Of a stretch of DNA of 64,000 nucleotides, positions 11,153-24,201 are shown one piece after another. The translations under genes were made by a program, and so were the position numbers. Source of the stretch: Tetradesmus obliquus (Eukaryota; Chlorophyta; Chlorophyceae; Sphaeropleales; Scenedesmaceae); assembly GCA_030272155.1 (NCBI GenBank), contig CP126205.1, forward strand, positions 670,501 to 734,500, written 5' to 3'. The notes beneath the pieces were generated by a model, which was given only the letters and a program-made list of their open reading frames with translations, was not told the origin of the DNA and did no database searches. Each line of letters begins with the position of its first letter. Positions within the stretch are counted from its first letter, which is position 1.

Positions 11153-14100
11153 ATGATCGCCGCTGTTGTGTGGCTGATGGCGGCCGTCGCCACAACCGCC
11201 TCTGCTTCGAGTGCAAGCCTATGCAGCAGCATGGCGGACGTGAAATCTGGAGCCGGCCACAACTGCGCTGTGTGGAGCGATGGCACTGCACGCTGCTGGG
11301 GTGGCAACGCTAACGGCCAGCTGGGTAATGGCGCCAACACTGCCAGCACTGCGCTCGTGGTGGTGCAGGGCCTGTCAGGCCTGAACATGGGCAGCATTGC
11401 CGCTGGAAATAGTCACACATGCGCTGTCTTGAGCGATGGCTCTGCCCGTTGTTGGGGCTTAAACAATGACGGCCAGCTGGGTACCGGCAACACAGCTTCC
11501 AGCAATGTGCCCGTGGTGGTGTCAGGCTTGAGCGGTGTGCGCGGCATTGCCACAGGAGCAGCACACACATGTGCAGTCCTCAACAACGGCAGCGCATGCT
11601 GCTGGGGCAAAGGTAATGCGGGACAGTTGGGTGATGACACCCTTGTCAACAGCAATTTACCAGTGGTGGTGTCGGGCTTGAGCAGCGTGGCCAGCATTGC
11701 CTCTGGAGCTAACCACGCATGCGCAGTTTTGTCAATGGGCACCGTACACTGCTGGGGCTTCAACAATTACGCCCAGCTCGGTAACACTGCAGGCCTCTTC
11801 AGCAAAGTGCCTAAAGAGGTGGCAGGCCTGAGCAATGTAGTCAGCATTGCAGCTGGGGCTGATCACATGTGTGCTCGTTTGAGCGATGGCACTGCACGCT
11901 GCTGGGGATCCAACGCTTATGGGCAACTTGGCAACCCGGTCAGCGGGCGTAGCAGCGTGCCTGTGGCTGTGTCAGGCTTGAGTGATGTGCGCAGCATTGC
12001 GTCTGGCGCCTACCACAACTGTGCGGTGTTACAGGACTACACTGCACGCTGCTGGGGGCGTAACAACCAAGGGCAGTTGGGTGGCACTGGCGGTGACAGC
12101 AACGTACCTTTGGAGGTGGCAGGCTTGATCGGCTTGAGCAGCGTGGTCAGCATTGCTGGTGGGTTTACCCACACATGCGCAGCTCTGCAAGATGGCACTG
12201 CACGCTGCTGGGGATTCAATGACGTGGGTCAGCTTGGTGGCGACTCTATCAAGATACCATGCCGTGAGTGTGTGCCAGGCGGCACGCTATCTGCTCACGA
12301 AAAAATGTGGCAAAGAATGCAGCAGTGTTCAGCATCATTCATGCAGAGGGATCGGGCCAGATTGCCCGGTGTTCATAAGAAGCTACAGCATCAAACTGGC
12401 ACTGAATGTTTCAAATCTTGTGCTGCTGTGTCGCTGGTAAACTGACTCTTGCGCCTCTGTCTGTGCAGAGGCAGCGTGCACCGATCAGCCCAGCACCACC
12501 ACCCCCGCCATGCCCCTCAACTCTGCCTGGGCCTGCCCTGGCAATGCGCCCGGCAGCAAGTGCAGCGCACAGTGCAACCCCGGCTACACTGCCCGGACCC
12601 TCACCAGCTGGGCTTCTACTTGCAGTGCTGGCGCTTGGAGCACACCGGCTGCCGAAGGGACTGATGCCATGCTGGACTGCAAACAGCACAGTGAGCTCTG
12701 CATCAACAGACAGCCACAGAAGCTCATACTGTTCAAGTTGGTTGAGCACCTCACCAGTATCCTCGCTGTTGGGCAAATGCTGCTGCTGATGCTGATGAAA
12801 TAAATCTGCCCAAGTACCCCAGACAAGCTGTGACCCTCTGCTGCTGCTGCTGCTTTTGCTGCTGCAGCTGCGACTGAGTGCTCTGGCACCCCAAGTACTG
12901 CCGACATGCCGGCTGGCGCTGCTTTCTCATGCAGCAGTGGTTCAAATGGAGCCAAGTGCAGTGCTTACTGCAGTGTCAACTTCACTGCATCAGCATCGTC
13001 ATCTTGGGTGTCAGCATGCATTGCTGGCAGCTGGAGTGCACCAGCCCCTGAGACTGGCGATGGCAGGCTGACCTGCCTTGCAAGTGAGCTCAGCAAACAC
13101 TTTTGGTTGCTGCTACACATGCAAGTGAATTGAACAGAGAAGCTTGTAGATCTCAAGAGCCTACCTCTGCATGCATGGCATGCTTTGCCTATGCCTTGCT
13201 GCCTGCACTGCTGCATGCTTTGCTGCAGGCTGCTCTGGCAACCCGATGTTCAACCCGGCCCTAGGAGTGTTCTCATGTGCGCTATTCACACCCAGTGGCG
13301 GCAATTGCAACGCCACATGCCTGTATGGCACCGTGCCGGGCCTGGCTGCTCCTGTTGCCACATGCACTGATGGAGTTTGGAACGTAACAGATGGAGTGTG
13401 TGCGAATGCACCAGTTGTGCCAAATTTCGTGACGTCATCAAGCAACTGGACCTGGTCCTCACCAGCAGCTGCAGCGCTGATGTGACAGACGCATTACTGC
13501 ATGCATTGCTGGCAGATCTGCAAGCGCTGCTGGAAAAGACTAACAGCACAGGGGTGATGTCAGTGGCTCAGGCGTCGTGTTCAGTCGATGTGGTGAGTCC
13601 CCTCTGCCTCGGCACCCTGGTCAGCAATACTGTGAAACTGCCGCCTTTTGGCATATCCAAGCAAGCGCCTACCCTGCAGTGTCTTATGCATGCATTTCCG
13701 CTGCATGCTGGTAGTCGTTGTTCAATGCAATCAATGTAGCGCGGCCTCAAGGCGCCACCACTAGCCACCTGACCCAGATGACATGTGCTGTTGGTGCTTT
13801 GCAGCCGCTCAGCAGGCTGCAGGTGGAAATCACCCCAACTGAGGAAGTGACAGCGAAGCGCAGGCGCACTGCAGCACGCAGCTTTGTGCGTCCTGCTGGC
13901 ACTGGAACCTTGGACAAGATTTGCACACTGATCTTGACTTCTGGATTGGCGCAAGCCATGCCCACCGTCATGAAAGGCAAGTGCTGCTGTGCAAGTGCTC
14001 CAACAGCAACAGCAGCAGACGTCTGGTCTGAACAAAATCAATCGTTGCAATTGATGCTCAAATGAACATGTGTTGCCTGGGCTGGTGCCACCGCAGATGC

Positions 14101-15837
14101 AGCAGATGCTGATGCACCTAAGTACGTGACACAGCGGCAGGCTGATAGGCCCTGCTCTCAACTGGCGCTGACGTGTTTGCTGCTGCTGCACTCACCCTGC
14201 AGACCTTCACCAAGCAGGCGTTGAGTGCCCTGAGTCAGGTAAATCAGAATCCTGAAAGTTGAGCGTCGGGCATCCCGCACATCCAGTATGCTGGCTGCGG
14301 CTGCTTTGAATTGTGTGCGGGCGCGCATGCGGCGTGCATGCGGATGCGCGTGGCGTGTGCAAGTGTTCATCTTTCTTCATGCAAAGTGTTACGTGTGCAT
14401 CTGAGAGTTGATCAACCTGGCTTTCAGCAGTCATGGCCCCGTCATGCGCAACCATGATGCTCAGCAAACAGCTGTACACGCTTGACTCTGCCGCCATGTG
14501 CCTGCACATGCAGAGACCGCTGCAAGCTTGAGCAGCGCCGTTGTCAAGGAGGGCAGCATGTTTGGGGGTCGCTGTGTGCAGCAGGCCAGCAGGCCTACGC
14601 CCCTGAGGGTGAGTTGACTGCCTTGTGTTACATCTTGTGACTGAAAGATTGTGACGCCTGGCGTGAGACCAATTTGCTCAATGATGAGATGCTGCCAGCC
14701 TGATGGTTTGGATGTGCGCTGCATCTGCACACGGTTGCCGCAAAAGGCATATGCACGTGCCTGTATCGCTTTATTCGTCTCCTGCGCAGGTCCATGCTAC
14801 GTGTGCCCTCCCTGGCAGTACAACCCAGTGGCAGGCGGCATATGCCGCAACTGCACCACCCGCAACACGGAGCCAAACCCCTCCCAGACTGGTGCTCATG
14901 CATGCCTGGCTACAAGGCAGCTAATACCACAGCTCGCGTGCTGGAGAAGTGTGTGCTGGCCAACTTGGTATGCCCGCCTGGCACAGACTACGATGCATAC
15001 GGAACATCATGTGTTTCGAGTCAACCTCCGGTGGTTGAGCAAGTCACGGATGATGGGTTCAGTGTGGTGGCTGGGCGTTGGGCTGTCCTTGATGTGCTTA
15101 AAAATGATAAGGCTGCAGCGGGCTCGTTGAGCTAGCTTCCCAGGTCACAGCTGGCAGCGCAGTGGTGTCAGAAGGCCTTATCCACTACTTGCCAAAGGCA
15201 GGGGCGATTGGAACTGACAGCTTCAACTACACATATGTTGTGAAGGGCGCAGCAAAGAGCACTGCAGTGGTCACTGTGAACATCACAGCTGGCAGCTGCA
15301 GTGCCAACATGTGCGGGCTCAACAGGACAGCGGGGGATTGCGATGCAGCCACAGGCCGCTGCAAATGTCCCCCTGGGTCAAGGCTAACGGCCATGTTTGC
15401 AGTAAATCCATCTGCGGTGTCTAGAAACGTCACTCCTGAGGTGAGGGTGGCACTGTGCAGATACATGGCGAAAACTATGACCTGAGCATTCTTTCTTTGA
15501 TAATTGCAAAATGGTAGCTGCAGGTCCCATTTGAATGCTTTAGTATTCTCAAAGGCACCTGATGATTGACAGACATGGGTCCATTTTCAGCAACAAATGT
15601 CTGCCTGCTATAATCACATGCGGCCGCAGGTGCCTGCTTGCCGCTACCAGTTCACGCCAACAGGCACCTTCAAGCTGTCAGGCATGGCGGCAGCCGTCGG
15701 CCAGCTTGTGAATGTGACTTTCATGCTGGCATCACTCAGCGACACGCAGGCTGCAGCAGCTGCCTGCATCACCCTGGATGCTGCTGCTCCTCTTGTTGGT
15801 GTCGGCAACTACCCCAACTGTGCAGCCAGCGCTGTAT

Positions 15838-15877
<40 letters not shown>

Positions 15878-16079
15878 TGAATCTTCAGCTGTGGTGCTGC
15901 CAAGGCTCGTCAACATGGTGAGGCCAACGTGTGTTAACGGCGAGTATTTTGTGGCAGTTAAAGTTCCAACCATCTTCAGGTCCAAGAGATGCTTCAACAT
16001 TGGCGTGCAGCTTGCTGATGGTACTATCAAACGGGCCATAGTAGTGGTTGCTGCCACCAAAGCAGCTGCGCGGCCCTGA
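11153..16079 (+). CDS. Secreted RCC1-like / sushi-like / cadherin-like multidomain protein, probably decaying
   Basis: Exon 1 (11153-12263) starts with a signal peptide (MIAAVVWLMAAVATTASA) and codes seven RCC1/BLIP-II type repeats of about 50 residues, each with H.CAVL.DG.ARCWG and GQLG. Exons 12469-12690, 12868-13083 and 13229-about 13592 are phase-1 modules with sushi-like cysteines (CSAQC, CSAYC, CNATC). Later exons near 13805-13980, 14160-14233 and 14514-14610 are less certain. From 14792 come a cysteine-rich GCC2/GCC3-like segment (CPPWQYNPVAGG, CMPGYKAANTT), then a cadherin-like Ig domain (VLDVLKND ... GTDSFNYTYVV). The last exon (about 15629-16079, TGA) has a beta-rich domain. The reading frame slips by one base near 14890 and 15125, and probably near 13430. 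The gene is therefore either a pseudogene or carries assembly indels. An extracellular or cell-wall role is inferred from domains. Unlike its neighbours it shows no clear exon echoes. Confidence 0.65.
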
Positions 16080-19000
16080 CACATCTCACTGCGCACATGC
16101 ATATATGTGGCTGACATGCTGTTTGTTGCTGTGTGAAGTTTAATAGCTTGGTGGAGGCAACACATCGCAACCAGACTATTTTGCGCGGAAATGCACCGGC
16201 GTCCATGCCTTTCTTTTGTCGGTTTGCTGCTGATTGCTGATGCAACCACGCACCATGTTCAGAAAGTGGCCGTCACACCTTGATTGGGATGTTCAGGCTG
16301 CTATCTGTTTATCATACGTACAATGGTGGCGTTGAATCGTGTTTCGAAAAGCTTGTGGCTGTCTGCTTGCTTGCTTGAGGTCGAGGCTCTGTCTGAATGC
16401 AATCAATGTATTCTCTGGCAGCCAGATGCTGTGGCAGCGGTTTGGTTTGTATCCTGTTCATATATCGTGGTTGTTCTGCTAATCTGTGTATAGTTGAGGC
16501 TGCTGCTTCGGTGCGCACCTATCAAGCTACACACTGTGTGTGTTTGGAGTCTGTGCAGCAACTGCAGCTTGACGCGTGGACGCCCTCTTGCAATTGCTGC
16601 CGCTGCCGCCGTGGTGGCGATTCACCACACACACTATACTTCTTGATTTGAAACCATTGTTCTGACATCAGGGAGTCTGTTGCTGCAACGATAGCCGCTT
16701 CTGAGTATCATAGCGCTTTAGCTCAGCAGATCCCTATATCACCTGCGCCACTGGGGCAAGTCTGATGAACTAGTGTGGCACATGCAGTGTTGCACACCCT
16801 TGTGAAGTGATCATCAGGTTTTGGAAAACGTGTTGCTCCTGCATCTGTAGATCCTCTTGCTCTGTGTGGTTCTTTCAGGTCAGCATGTGGCCACGTTACA
16901 TGCATCAGTCAACATATCCGCCGTCTTCTTTGGGCAATGCTTTCACACCAGGGTGAAGTTCAGTTTATGGCCTGGCCAGAGGCATTGCAGACGCAACGCA
17001 TCATCGCCACGTTTCCTGCGAGCAGCCAGGCAAGTTCATCTGCGGCCTCTTGCTGTTATTCAGCATCGGCATGATGTTCTGGTACTGGCACTACCAAGCT
17101 CACATGTTATGCAGTGCTGGGTCATGTCAGTTGCCCTGTGAGAGCATGCTCTCTGCGCAGCCCGGGTAGTGCCTCATGCTGAACTGGCTTACACATTATG
17201 GTGATGTGGCGTTGATAGATTCGCCATGACAGTTGAAAAGTGTCTTTGCGTACGATTTGCGGTATCGGGACAGCGCTATTCGCTCATGCACAACAGCTGC
17301 TTATGGTTGTAAGTGACAAGTACACTGTGTAGCACATGTGTACTGTACACATCAGAAGCAGGCACGCTTGCTCAAGCATGTGCCCTTCCATGCGTAACTA
17401 AAGATATATAAGGATATGCCTGACGGGCCTGTGAGTTGTATCGCCAGCTGTTATTATACATCGTGTATAATACTGCTGGTTATGCTCAGCAGTGAGGCTC
17501 ACCTTTGCTAGCTGGCAGCTCACACAACGGTTGCGGCACGTCCTCAGGGGTGTGTGCTGAGGGCGGACCAGAGCTTATGCTTGCGCGTGGTGCATTGCAC
17601 CCCTGTTTACACTCTACGTTGAGCAGACACATGTACATGCAACGCGATTACATGTGTGCCGTAGCAAGGTGGCGCGCCTTGCTTTGGCTAGTATTTGACT
17701 AGAATTGACTAAAGGGATGTGTGCTATAGATGTGGTGCTTTCTGTTGGATGATGCGGATGGCACGTCGGCTCTGATTTCCTTGCAGGATGTTTGATGTGC
17801 TAGAGTGTGTATTATGTTGTTCCTTCAGAGTTCAGATTCAAGGATAAGTGATGTGACCGCTGGTTATCACGTGCAGCAGTGCTTGTGCAGCTGGACAGTT
17901 CAGGGACGGCGACCATGGTGCTCAGCAGCAAGTGCACCCAGGTCTGGTTACAAGCAGCTGCTGCGGCAATGACATGCAGAGTCATGCAGCTGAGCGTTGT
18001 AACGCATGTGCCCAATGAGCGCCATATGCAGCAGTGCCGCTGCACCTGCGCAGGTGCAGAGAGCCGTTGCAGCGACTGCTTTTGCAGCAGCAGGGTGGTG
18101 CAGCTGTTGAAGCGGCGGGCTGCAGGCACAGGTTGCTTTACTGCCAAGCCTGTCTCATCAACATGCTGCCTGCAGTGCTCGAACGACCCTGAACGCATTA
18201 TGCAATGCGTGCCGGCGCCAATGCCAAAGCGCAGCATTGCCATTGCAGCTGCTGTAAGCAGCATTGGAGTTGCAAGCATGGATTTTGTATGACTGCTCGT
18301 AACCCCTGCAAGCCGGAGCGCACATCAATGTTTACACGCAACAAAAAATGACAGTAACGTAGCAACTGTCAAAAACAGCTGCAAGCAGCTGTGCATGCTG
18401 CCAAAGTGCATGTGCGGCGCTGGTGCCAGCGCAAGGTGCAGCCTACACAGTACACAGCAAACAGTGATAAAGTAATGCAGTTGCCACCATGCTTGTAGCA
18501 CGGCACAGCAACGGATAGCAAGACATACAACAGTACAGCTGGTGCACACCAATTGCAAGTGACCCGAATGTCTGCGGCGCAGCCCACGACTGTGGAAGCC
18601 TTGATGATCATGATACACAAGACAGTGTAAAACGCCAGCCATTGACCTGATTACTGAACACACGTAAATCTGTGTGTGATACTAGTGTGGCACTGTTGAG
18701 ATGCATTGACCGAAACAATAAGATATGAGCAAACTGAGCAGATCCTCGCACATCAATCAGCCGCTGCCCAGGGCAGCTGGCGCTGCAGTGCCTTGTGGGC
18801 TGCTGTTGTGAAATGGCAACAGCACTTGCTGTGACCGCATGACTGTCATGCACTGCCAAGTGTGCTTAGTGCAAACCGCAAAGCTGCCTCTGCCACAATG
18901 GTTCTTGCTTTTGCCAGTATGCCTGACCAAAGCTTTGTTGAAGAACAGCATACTTTCGCAGAAGCACGTACACTCGATGCAATCCCTCTCTTTCTCTCTC

Positions 19001-19350
19001 CACCTCCCTCGCTCTGCTTCTTCAACGGACATACAGGCACGGAATGGTTGTCAAATTTACAACCTTTCCAAAAATGCCGAAGGTCCTGGGATGCACTACA
19101 ATATTCAAATACGCATGTGCCGGCCAAGCTTTGCAAAACCCAGGCAGGCTGTATCTTTAGCCACAGGCCCGACACATGTTGGGAAGCAGCTAGGTTGTCA
19201 GCCGTTGCTGCTGTCCACGCACAATGTCCACGCACAATATCTTGCCAGCCAACAAGTCCCTGCAGTTGTCCTGATGCTGGTGCTGCAGCTGCTGCTGCTA
19301 TTGCTGCTGCTGCAGAACTTCCTGCTCAGCAGCAAGGGCTAGTGCATGCC
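16080..19350. other. Mostly empty intergenic region
   Basis: About 3.3 kb of lower-GC sequence without recognisable genes. It contains AT-rich stretches such as GATATATAAGG near 17404 and a palindromic TATTATACATCGTGTATAATA near 17451. One questionable frame at 17879-18292 is listed separately. Confidence 0.45.
17879..18292 (+). CDS. Questionable cysteine-rich frame, possible last exon
   Basis: An open frame of about 137 codons has no ATG at its start and ends TGA at 18292. It has clustered cysteines (CRCTCAGAESRCSDCFC, STCCLQCSNDPE) that could suit a secreted protein, and a CAG at about 17878 that could be an acceptor. The opposite strand is also open here with an ATG (18279 leftwards), so coding potential is ambiguous. 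No family recognised. Confidence 0.2.
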   Translation: MLVQLDSSGTATMVLSSKCTQVWLQAAAAAMTCRVMQLSVVTHVPNERHMQQCRCTCAGAESRCSDCFCSSRVVQLLKRRAAGTGCFTAKPVSSTCCLQCSNDPERIMQCVPAPMPKRSIAIAAAVSSIGVASMDFV

Positions 19351-19425
19351 CAGCTCAGTTGCTGCTGACGTTCATGACGGCCGCCTTGTTGGGCTGCCCT
19401 TGGGTAGGCTGTCCAGATCTCATGC
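19351..19425 (-). repeat. Terminal echo of the PR-family gene
   Basis: Minus-strand copy of the last-exon segment coding FLDSLAKGGPSK, diverged, ending in its own TGA just downstream of the real stop at 19469. Confidence 0.7.
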
Positions 19426-19468
19426 CTTCAACAGCAGTTTGCTACTCACTGTTGCAGCACAGCACAGC

Positions 19469-20587
19469 TCAATTGCTGGTGCCTTTCATGAAGGGGCACT
19501 TGCTGGGTCCTCCCTTTGCCAGGCTGTCTAGGAAGGGTGTGGGGTCGTAGAAAATCTCCAGCCGCTCCACCTGCAGCAGACATTTTGATTGGTGTGCGTT
19601 CAGCAGTGCAGTGCAATGTGCATTGTTTTATCCAGGGATATGGCGGGGCAGTGGATGCGGGTTATGGGCATGGGGTCGTAGAAGATCTCCAGACGCTCCA
19701 CCTGCATGTGGTGGTGAGTGTGCATTCAGCAGTGCAATGTGCATTGCGTTATCCATGGGTTATGACAAGGCAGTGGATGAGGGTTCATGGGCGTGGCGTT
19801 GTAAAAGATCATCTTGAAGTCCAACCGCTCCACCTGCAACATGTGCGCGGCAGAACGGTGCATATCTTGTTGTTATGCAGAGCGCAGCGGCGTAGTTACA
19901 GTTCTAATTGGTGATGTGGATGTGGGTAGAAGATCTCCAACTCCACCTGCAGCGAGCATTTGGTTGAAGTGCATTTAGCAGTGCGGCACAGTAGTCATGG
20001 TGAGTTACAACAATGTTATGACAATGTTATGTGGGAGTTTCATGCGGCGGCCGCATACGTTTCTACGTAGAAGATCTCAAGCCGCTGCACCTGCAGCAAA
20101 CAACTGACTGGTGTCCAGCAGTGAAGCGTGGCGTCCACAGATAACTTGGAACTGCACACGTCGCACAGGTCACTGACAACTCAACGCACTGCAGCAATGG
20201 CCACAAAGTACAACATTAAAGCAATCACCAGCAGGTTCTCTGTCACGCTGGCAATGGCCAATGGCCATACATCTCAGACTATGCATCATGCTGATGTCAT
20301 ACTCGGTGAGCTGTGCAGCACTTGGCATTTAGGCACACAGCCCACCTGCAGGTTCGCTGTCACACTGGCGATGGCGATGCCGTACATCTCACCCGTCACA
20401 CGTCACTGACATTTCAACATCTATTGCATCTGTGACCATGCCGCACATGTGTAAGGCGTAAGCAATCACCTGCAGGTTCTCTGTCACTGACGCGATGGCC
20501 ATGCCGTACATCTCAATGGTCTCGCCAGTGGGTTCGTGGCCAGCATACGCACCAGTGAACTGGCCCCAGTGACGCCACCTGGTGGCA

Positions 20588-20647
<60 letters not shown>

Positions 20648-22317
20648 CCAGCAGCAGCAGCAGCAACAGCGGCAGCAGCAGAATGGTGCGGTTTGGTGCA
20701 GCAGCTAGATGCACAGAGTGTGTACGGGGGGTTTACACAGATATCCGCCAGGAGGAGCGTCAAACATGCAGGGCATGCTGCAGTTGCCGTGCACACCACC
20801 TCGGCACACCAGCAGCACTGCCATGCAAACCAGCACGAGGGAAAGCTTCCGGTGCTGTTGTTATCCTAGCTGCCGCGCGTTGTTAGCAGCAGCTAGCACT
20901 CTTCAGTGCATCTCACTGCTGTCATCCCTGCTTTCCTGCTACATTGCTCTTACTAAAATGGGGACCTTGATCGGCCTCAACAAAACCTCCACGCACCGTG
21001 CGGGCGGCTCCCATCAGCAGCTGGCCCCTGCCCCCTCTTGCCTCACTGCCTCACTCACTTGAAGGTGACCTTGGGCGGCCCGGACAGCACCTCCGTGCAC
21101 TCCCAGGCGAAGCCACCGGGGAAGGCCTGGTGTGCACGTGGGGCCATGTGTAAACAGAGAACAACATGACAGCAGCAGCAGCAGCAGCAGCAGCGGCGGC
21201 AGAACGGCGAGCAGGAAGCGGTCGTTGGGACGTGTCAGATAGTTGGTAATCTGTGGCACAGGCATTTTAAGGCTGGCGAAGTTGCAGCACCAACAAGTGC
21301 ACTGCGGCAGCGGAATCAAGGCAGACGGCCGCATGTGTTGGCTGCACTGGCCCACTGTTGGCGCTTGCAGCAACCAGGCCAAACATTGCCAAGTTCTTGT
21401 GCACCTGCCATCATGCTGCGTCACAGCAGCAACTCACCTCCTTGAAGGCATCATGGCTGCCCTTAAATTCACAGTTGTGGCTGGTGTACGAAGCATCGGT
21501 GATGAGCATTGTCCAGCCACTACACCCTGAACACTTTTGGGCTGCTGAGCAGCCGAATCCCCCTCACCTCCTTGAAGGCATCATGGCTGCCCTCAAAATC
21601 AAAGTTTTGGCTTGTGTACGAAGCGTCGTTGATGAGCACGTTGTAGGAGCCGCGCTGGATGAGCTCGGCTGTGTCGATTGCGCTGCCGCCATTCTGGGAG
21701 TAGCGGAAGTCAGGGGTGAAGGTCTTGATGTACTCGGGGCGCGTCTGCAGGCATACATGCATGTGTGAGCGGGGCTCGGGAGGCAGCCGGTACATTTGCA
21801 ACTTGCTTGGGGCAGCACATCACACTGCCAGCCCGCCGCAGCACTGCTGAGCGCGTTCAGACCTGCTGTGTGCAACCGACACTTGACAAGTTGAAGTTAA
21901 TGCAGACAGAGCAGCTTTATAATGTGATAAAGTCATTTGTCTGGTTTTCGTTTTTCCTGCAAGCTGGCTCACCTTGTGGCTTATCTCCATCTCCAGCGTC
22001 TTCACAACAGACTCCACAACTGCTTCAAGGGAGCCAGCAACCCAGTTTTTAGTCTTTCCTGACAGGTAGGCCTGGTTGACCACAGTGTAGTCGGGCTTGC
22101 CATTGCGCCAAACGTGTTCTGGCTCGCCATCTAGGTACTTGCGCTCGGGAATGAATGGCTCTGCTGTCTCGACAGTAGCAACCTCTGCTGCTCTTAGGAT
22201 GCTGCCTCGCCTGCCATGCTGCGCTGTGCTGCTTGCGATGTTGCAGCGCAAAGACGTCGAAAGCTTGCAGGGTTGCCGGCTTTTCTGTGCAAGAAGGTTC
22301 GAGCTGTACAGAGCCAT
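19469..22317 (-). CDS. Pathogen-related (plant PR-like, SnoaL-fold) protein, plastid-targeted
   Basis: Five exons on the minus strand keep phase: 22317-21973, 21744-21568, 21126-21059, 20578-20470 and 19570-19469 (TGA), 266 residues. The first 40 or so residues are Ser/Arg/Ala-rich without acids, like a chloroplast transit peptide. The mature part follows plant pathogen-related proteins: EHVWRNGKPDYTVVNQAYL, KNWVAGSLEAVVESVVKTLE, MEISHK, FDFEGSHDAFKE, FPGGFAWECTEVLSGPPKVT, WRHWGQFTGAYAGHEPTGE and VERLEIFYDP. In land plants this family (known from barley) is a small SnoaL/NTF2-like protein of unclear biochemical function, often stress-induced. The match to that family rests on my recollection of its conserved segments. 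Introns 2 and 4 are filled with exon echoes. Its promoter side faces the septin 3' end, and both genes are on the minus strand. Confidence 0.85.
19668..20096 (-). repeat. Four head echoes of PR-gene exon 5
   Basis: Minus-strand copies of acceptor plus the segment coding VERLEIFYDP lie near 19668-19710, 19795-19840, 19925-19960 and 20060-20096. Each retains CTGCAG or GCAG before GTGGAG or a variant. They fill the 3' half of intron 4. Confidence 0.85.
20225..20400 (-). repeat. Two tail echoes of PR-gene exon 4
   Basis: Copies of the segment coding IEMYGMAIASVTENLQ, at about 20335-20400 and 20225-20300. The first ends CTGCAG|GTGGG. They fill the 5' half of intron 4. Confidence 0.85.
21437..21500 (-). 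repeat. Tail echo of PR-gene exon 2
   Basis: Copy of the exon end coding DASYTSQNFDFEGSHDAFKE, ending GAG|GTGAGT, about 130 bp downstream of the real donor. Confidence 0.85.
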
Positions 22318-23252
22318 TGGAATAAAGGTGCGATGACAGACGTACGAACACGCAGGAGTTTACTCTAGTGCTGCCTTTGAACCACGTGTGCTTTGAACAG
22401 CAGCTTGTTTCGCAGAGTTGCATTAACTTGAAGTCGAGAACCTCGTGGGATGGTTGGTGTGGGAGGAGAAGGTTGCTGGGGTAGGAGACACGCACACGTG
22501 CTTGTGGTCATAGCTGCCTCCCGTTGCGCTCCTTGCATTGGGCGCGCCAAGCATCAACCCAATCACTACTTCTTTGCGTTTGAAAATTAAAGGTTCATGT
22601 AGCACAACCATGGTGCATAAGCTGCGCATATTCAGCAGTAAGGAGAGCTAGCTGCAGTACACCTGGAACTTCAGTTCCTGCATGCAAGCGCAGGGCCTTT
22701 CTAATTTAGCAGGTACCTGCAACCAAACAGCATTATTGACGTAGTCGAGGCATGGATGATAGGCGTGGATTATTCGAGGCACATCTAGCACTCCACAGTA
22801 CAAGCCACATAAACTGCTGGCCCAGCGCTGCATGCAGCACCAAAGCAGGCGCCTGCTTTGCTGCATGCACAGCGTGCGCGGCCGTCCTACTCCAACTCTG
22901 CTATGTTGCAACACCAACAACATTGACTGGCTGTGCCTGTGCTGCTGGGCGCCGCCAGCACAGCTGACACTGCACTCCTCAGTCACACCACATGCGTCAG
23001 CGGCCGCGCTGCTGCTGCTGTTTGTCCTTGTCATTTGCCAGACATGCTGCCGGCTTGCCCTTCTCCAACACAACAGAATGTGTCACTGTTGAAGTTAACC
23101 CATGCATCAGCGGCCACACTGCTGCTCCTGCTGCTGCTACTGCTGCTGCTGCTGCTTGGCTCTTGCCAGCCAAGCTCCCAGCTGCGCCTGCAGTGCTTGC
23201 AGCCGCCAGTGCAGCCCACTGTGGCCCTCAAGTCCGCCAATCAGCCTTGGTG
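22318..23252. other. Intergenic between PR gene and septin 3' end
   Basis: Holds the putative PR-gene promoter (nearest the ATG at 22317) and, at about 23015-23240, two decayed terminal echoes of the septin last exon. No other gene supported. Confidence 0.5.
23015..23240 (-). repeat. Two terminal echoes of the septin last exon
   Basis: Minus-strand copies of the region coding KGKLAAWLAKDKQQQQ. The one at 23015-23090 reads GKPAACLANDKDKQQQQ and ends in a stop. The one at about 23115-23240 is more diverged. Confidence 0.65.
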
Positions 23253-23398
23253 TTAGCGGCTACGCTGCTGCTGCGACTGCTGCTGCTGCTGCTGCTTGTC
23301 CTTTGCCAGCCATGCAGCTAGCTTGCCCTTCTGCTGCCTGGAAGCACGAGCCTCCTCCAGCTCAGCCCTCAAGTGCTCGATCACACCTGACGCAGCCT

Positions 23399-23432
<34 letters not shown>

Positions 23433-24168
23433 GTAAGACAGTTGTTTGGCAGCACGAGCCTCCTCCAGCTCAGCCCTTAGGTGCTCAATCACACCAGAAG
23501 CAGCCTGTGGTACAACATAGCAAGGCCAAGCAGCACAGCAGCACAGCGCAGCACGGCTCAAGGCAGATGCTGTACTGTTACGTGCTTCACCATGCTCTGC
23601 CGTCATGTGCTCAATCAAGCCCGAGGCAGCCTGCAGCAGCAGCACAGCAGCATGAACATCACAGCACAGCAAAGCACCGCACATGACAGCTGTTGTGGAA
23701 GCTTGATCCACACCTTGCACGCCCACGCTCGGTGCCTCAATCATGCGCGACACAGCCAATACATGCCCTGACACCAGAAGTGAAGCCACCAACCTCAGCA
23801 GCCCGCACCTGACAGCAGCCTGCCTGCTGCCTCGCCTGCAGCTGCCCGGTCAGGCCCACTGCCTCACCACATGCAGCCTGCCAAGCTGCTTGAACAAACA
23901 TGCAAACCGTGCAACCCACAACCATCTGCCTCGCCCACCTGCAGCTGCCCCTTCAGGCTGTATGCCTGGCGGCCTGCAGCCTTTCCCTTGAGTTCCCTTC
24001 AACAAACATTGAAACTCTGCAACGTATGAACCATAAACAGTCTGCCTTACCTGCAGCTGCCCCCTCAGGCTGTCTGCCTCACGGCCTGCAGTCTTCACCT
24101 GCTGGTGCAGCTCCTGCTCCACTGCTGCGCTGCGTGCCAGCGCCTCACGCGCACGGCTCAGGTCTGCA

Positions 24169-24201
<33 letters not shown>

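Noticed and set aside
16714-16780. tRNA-like TTTAGCTCAGCAGATC segment
   Set aside because: Resembles an A box, but no matching B box or cloverleaf stems follow.
18862-19368. 168-codon plus-strand frame
   Set aside because: No ATG at the start, unremarkable composition, and it overlaps the 3' flank of the PR-like gene.
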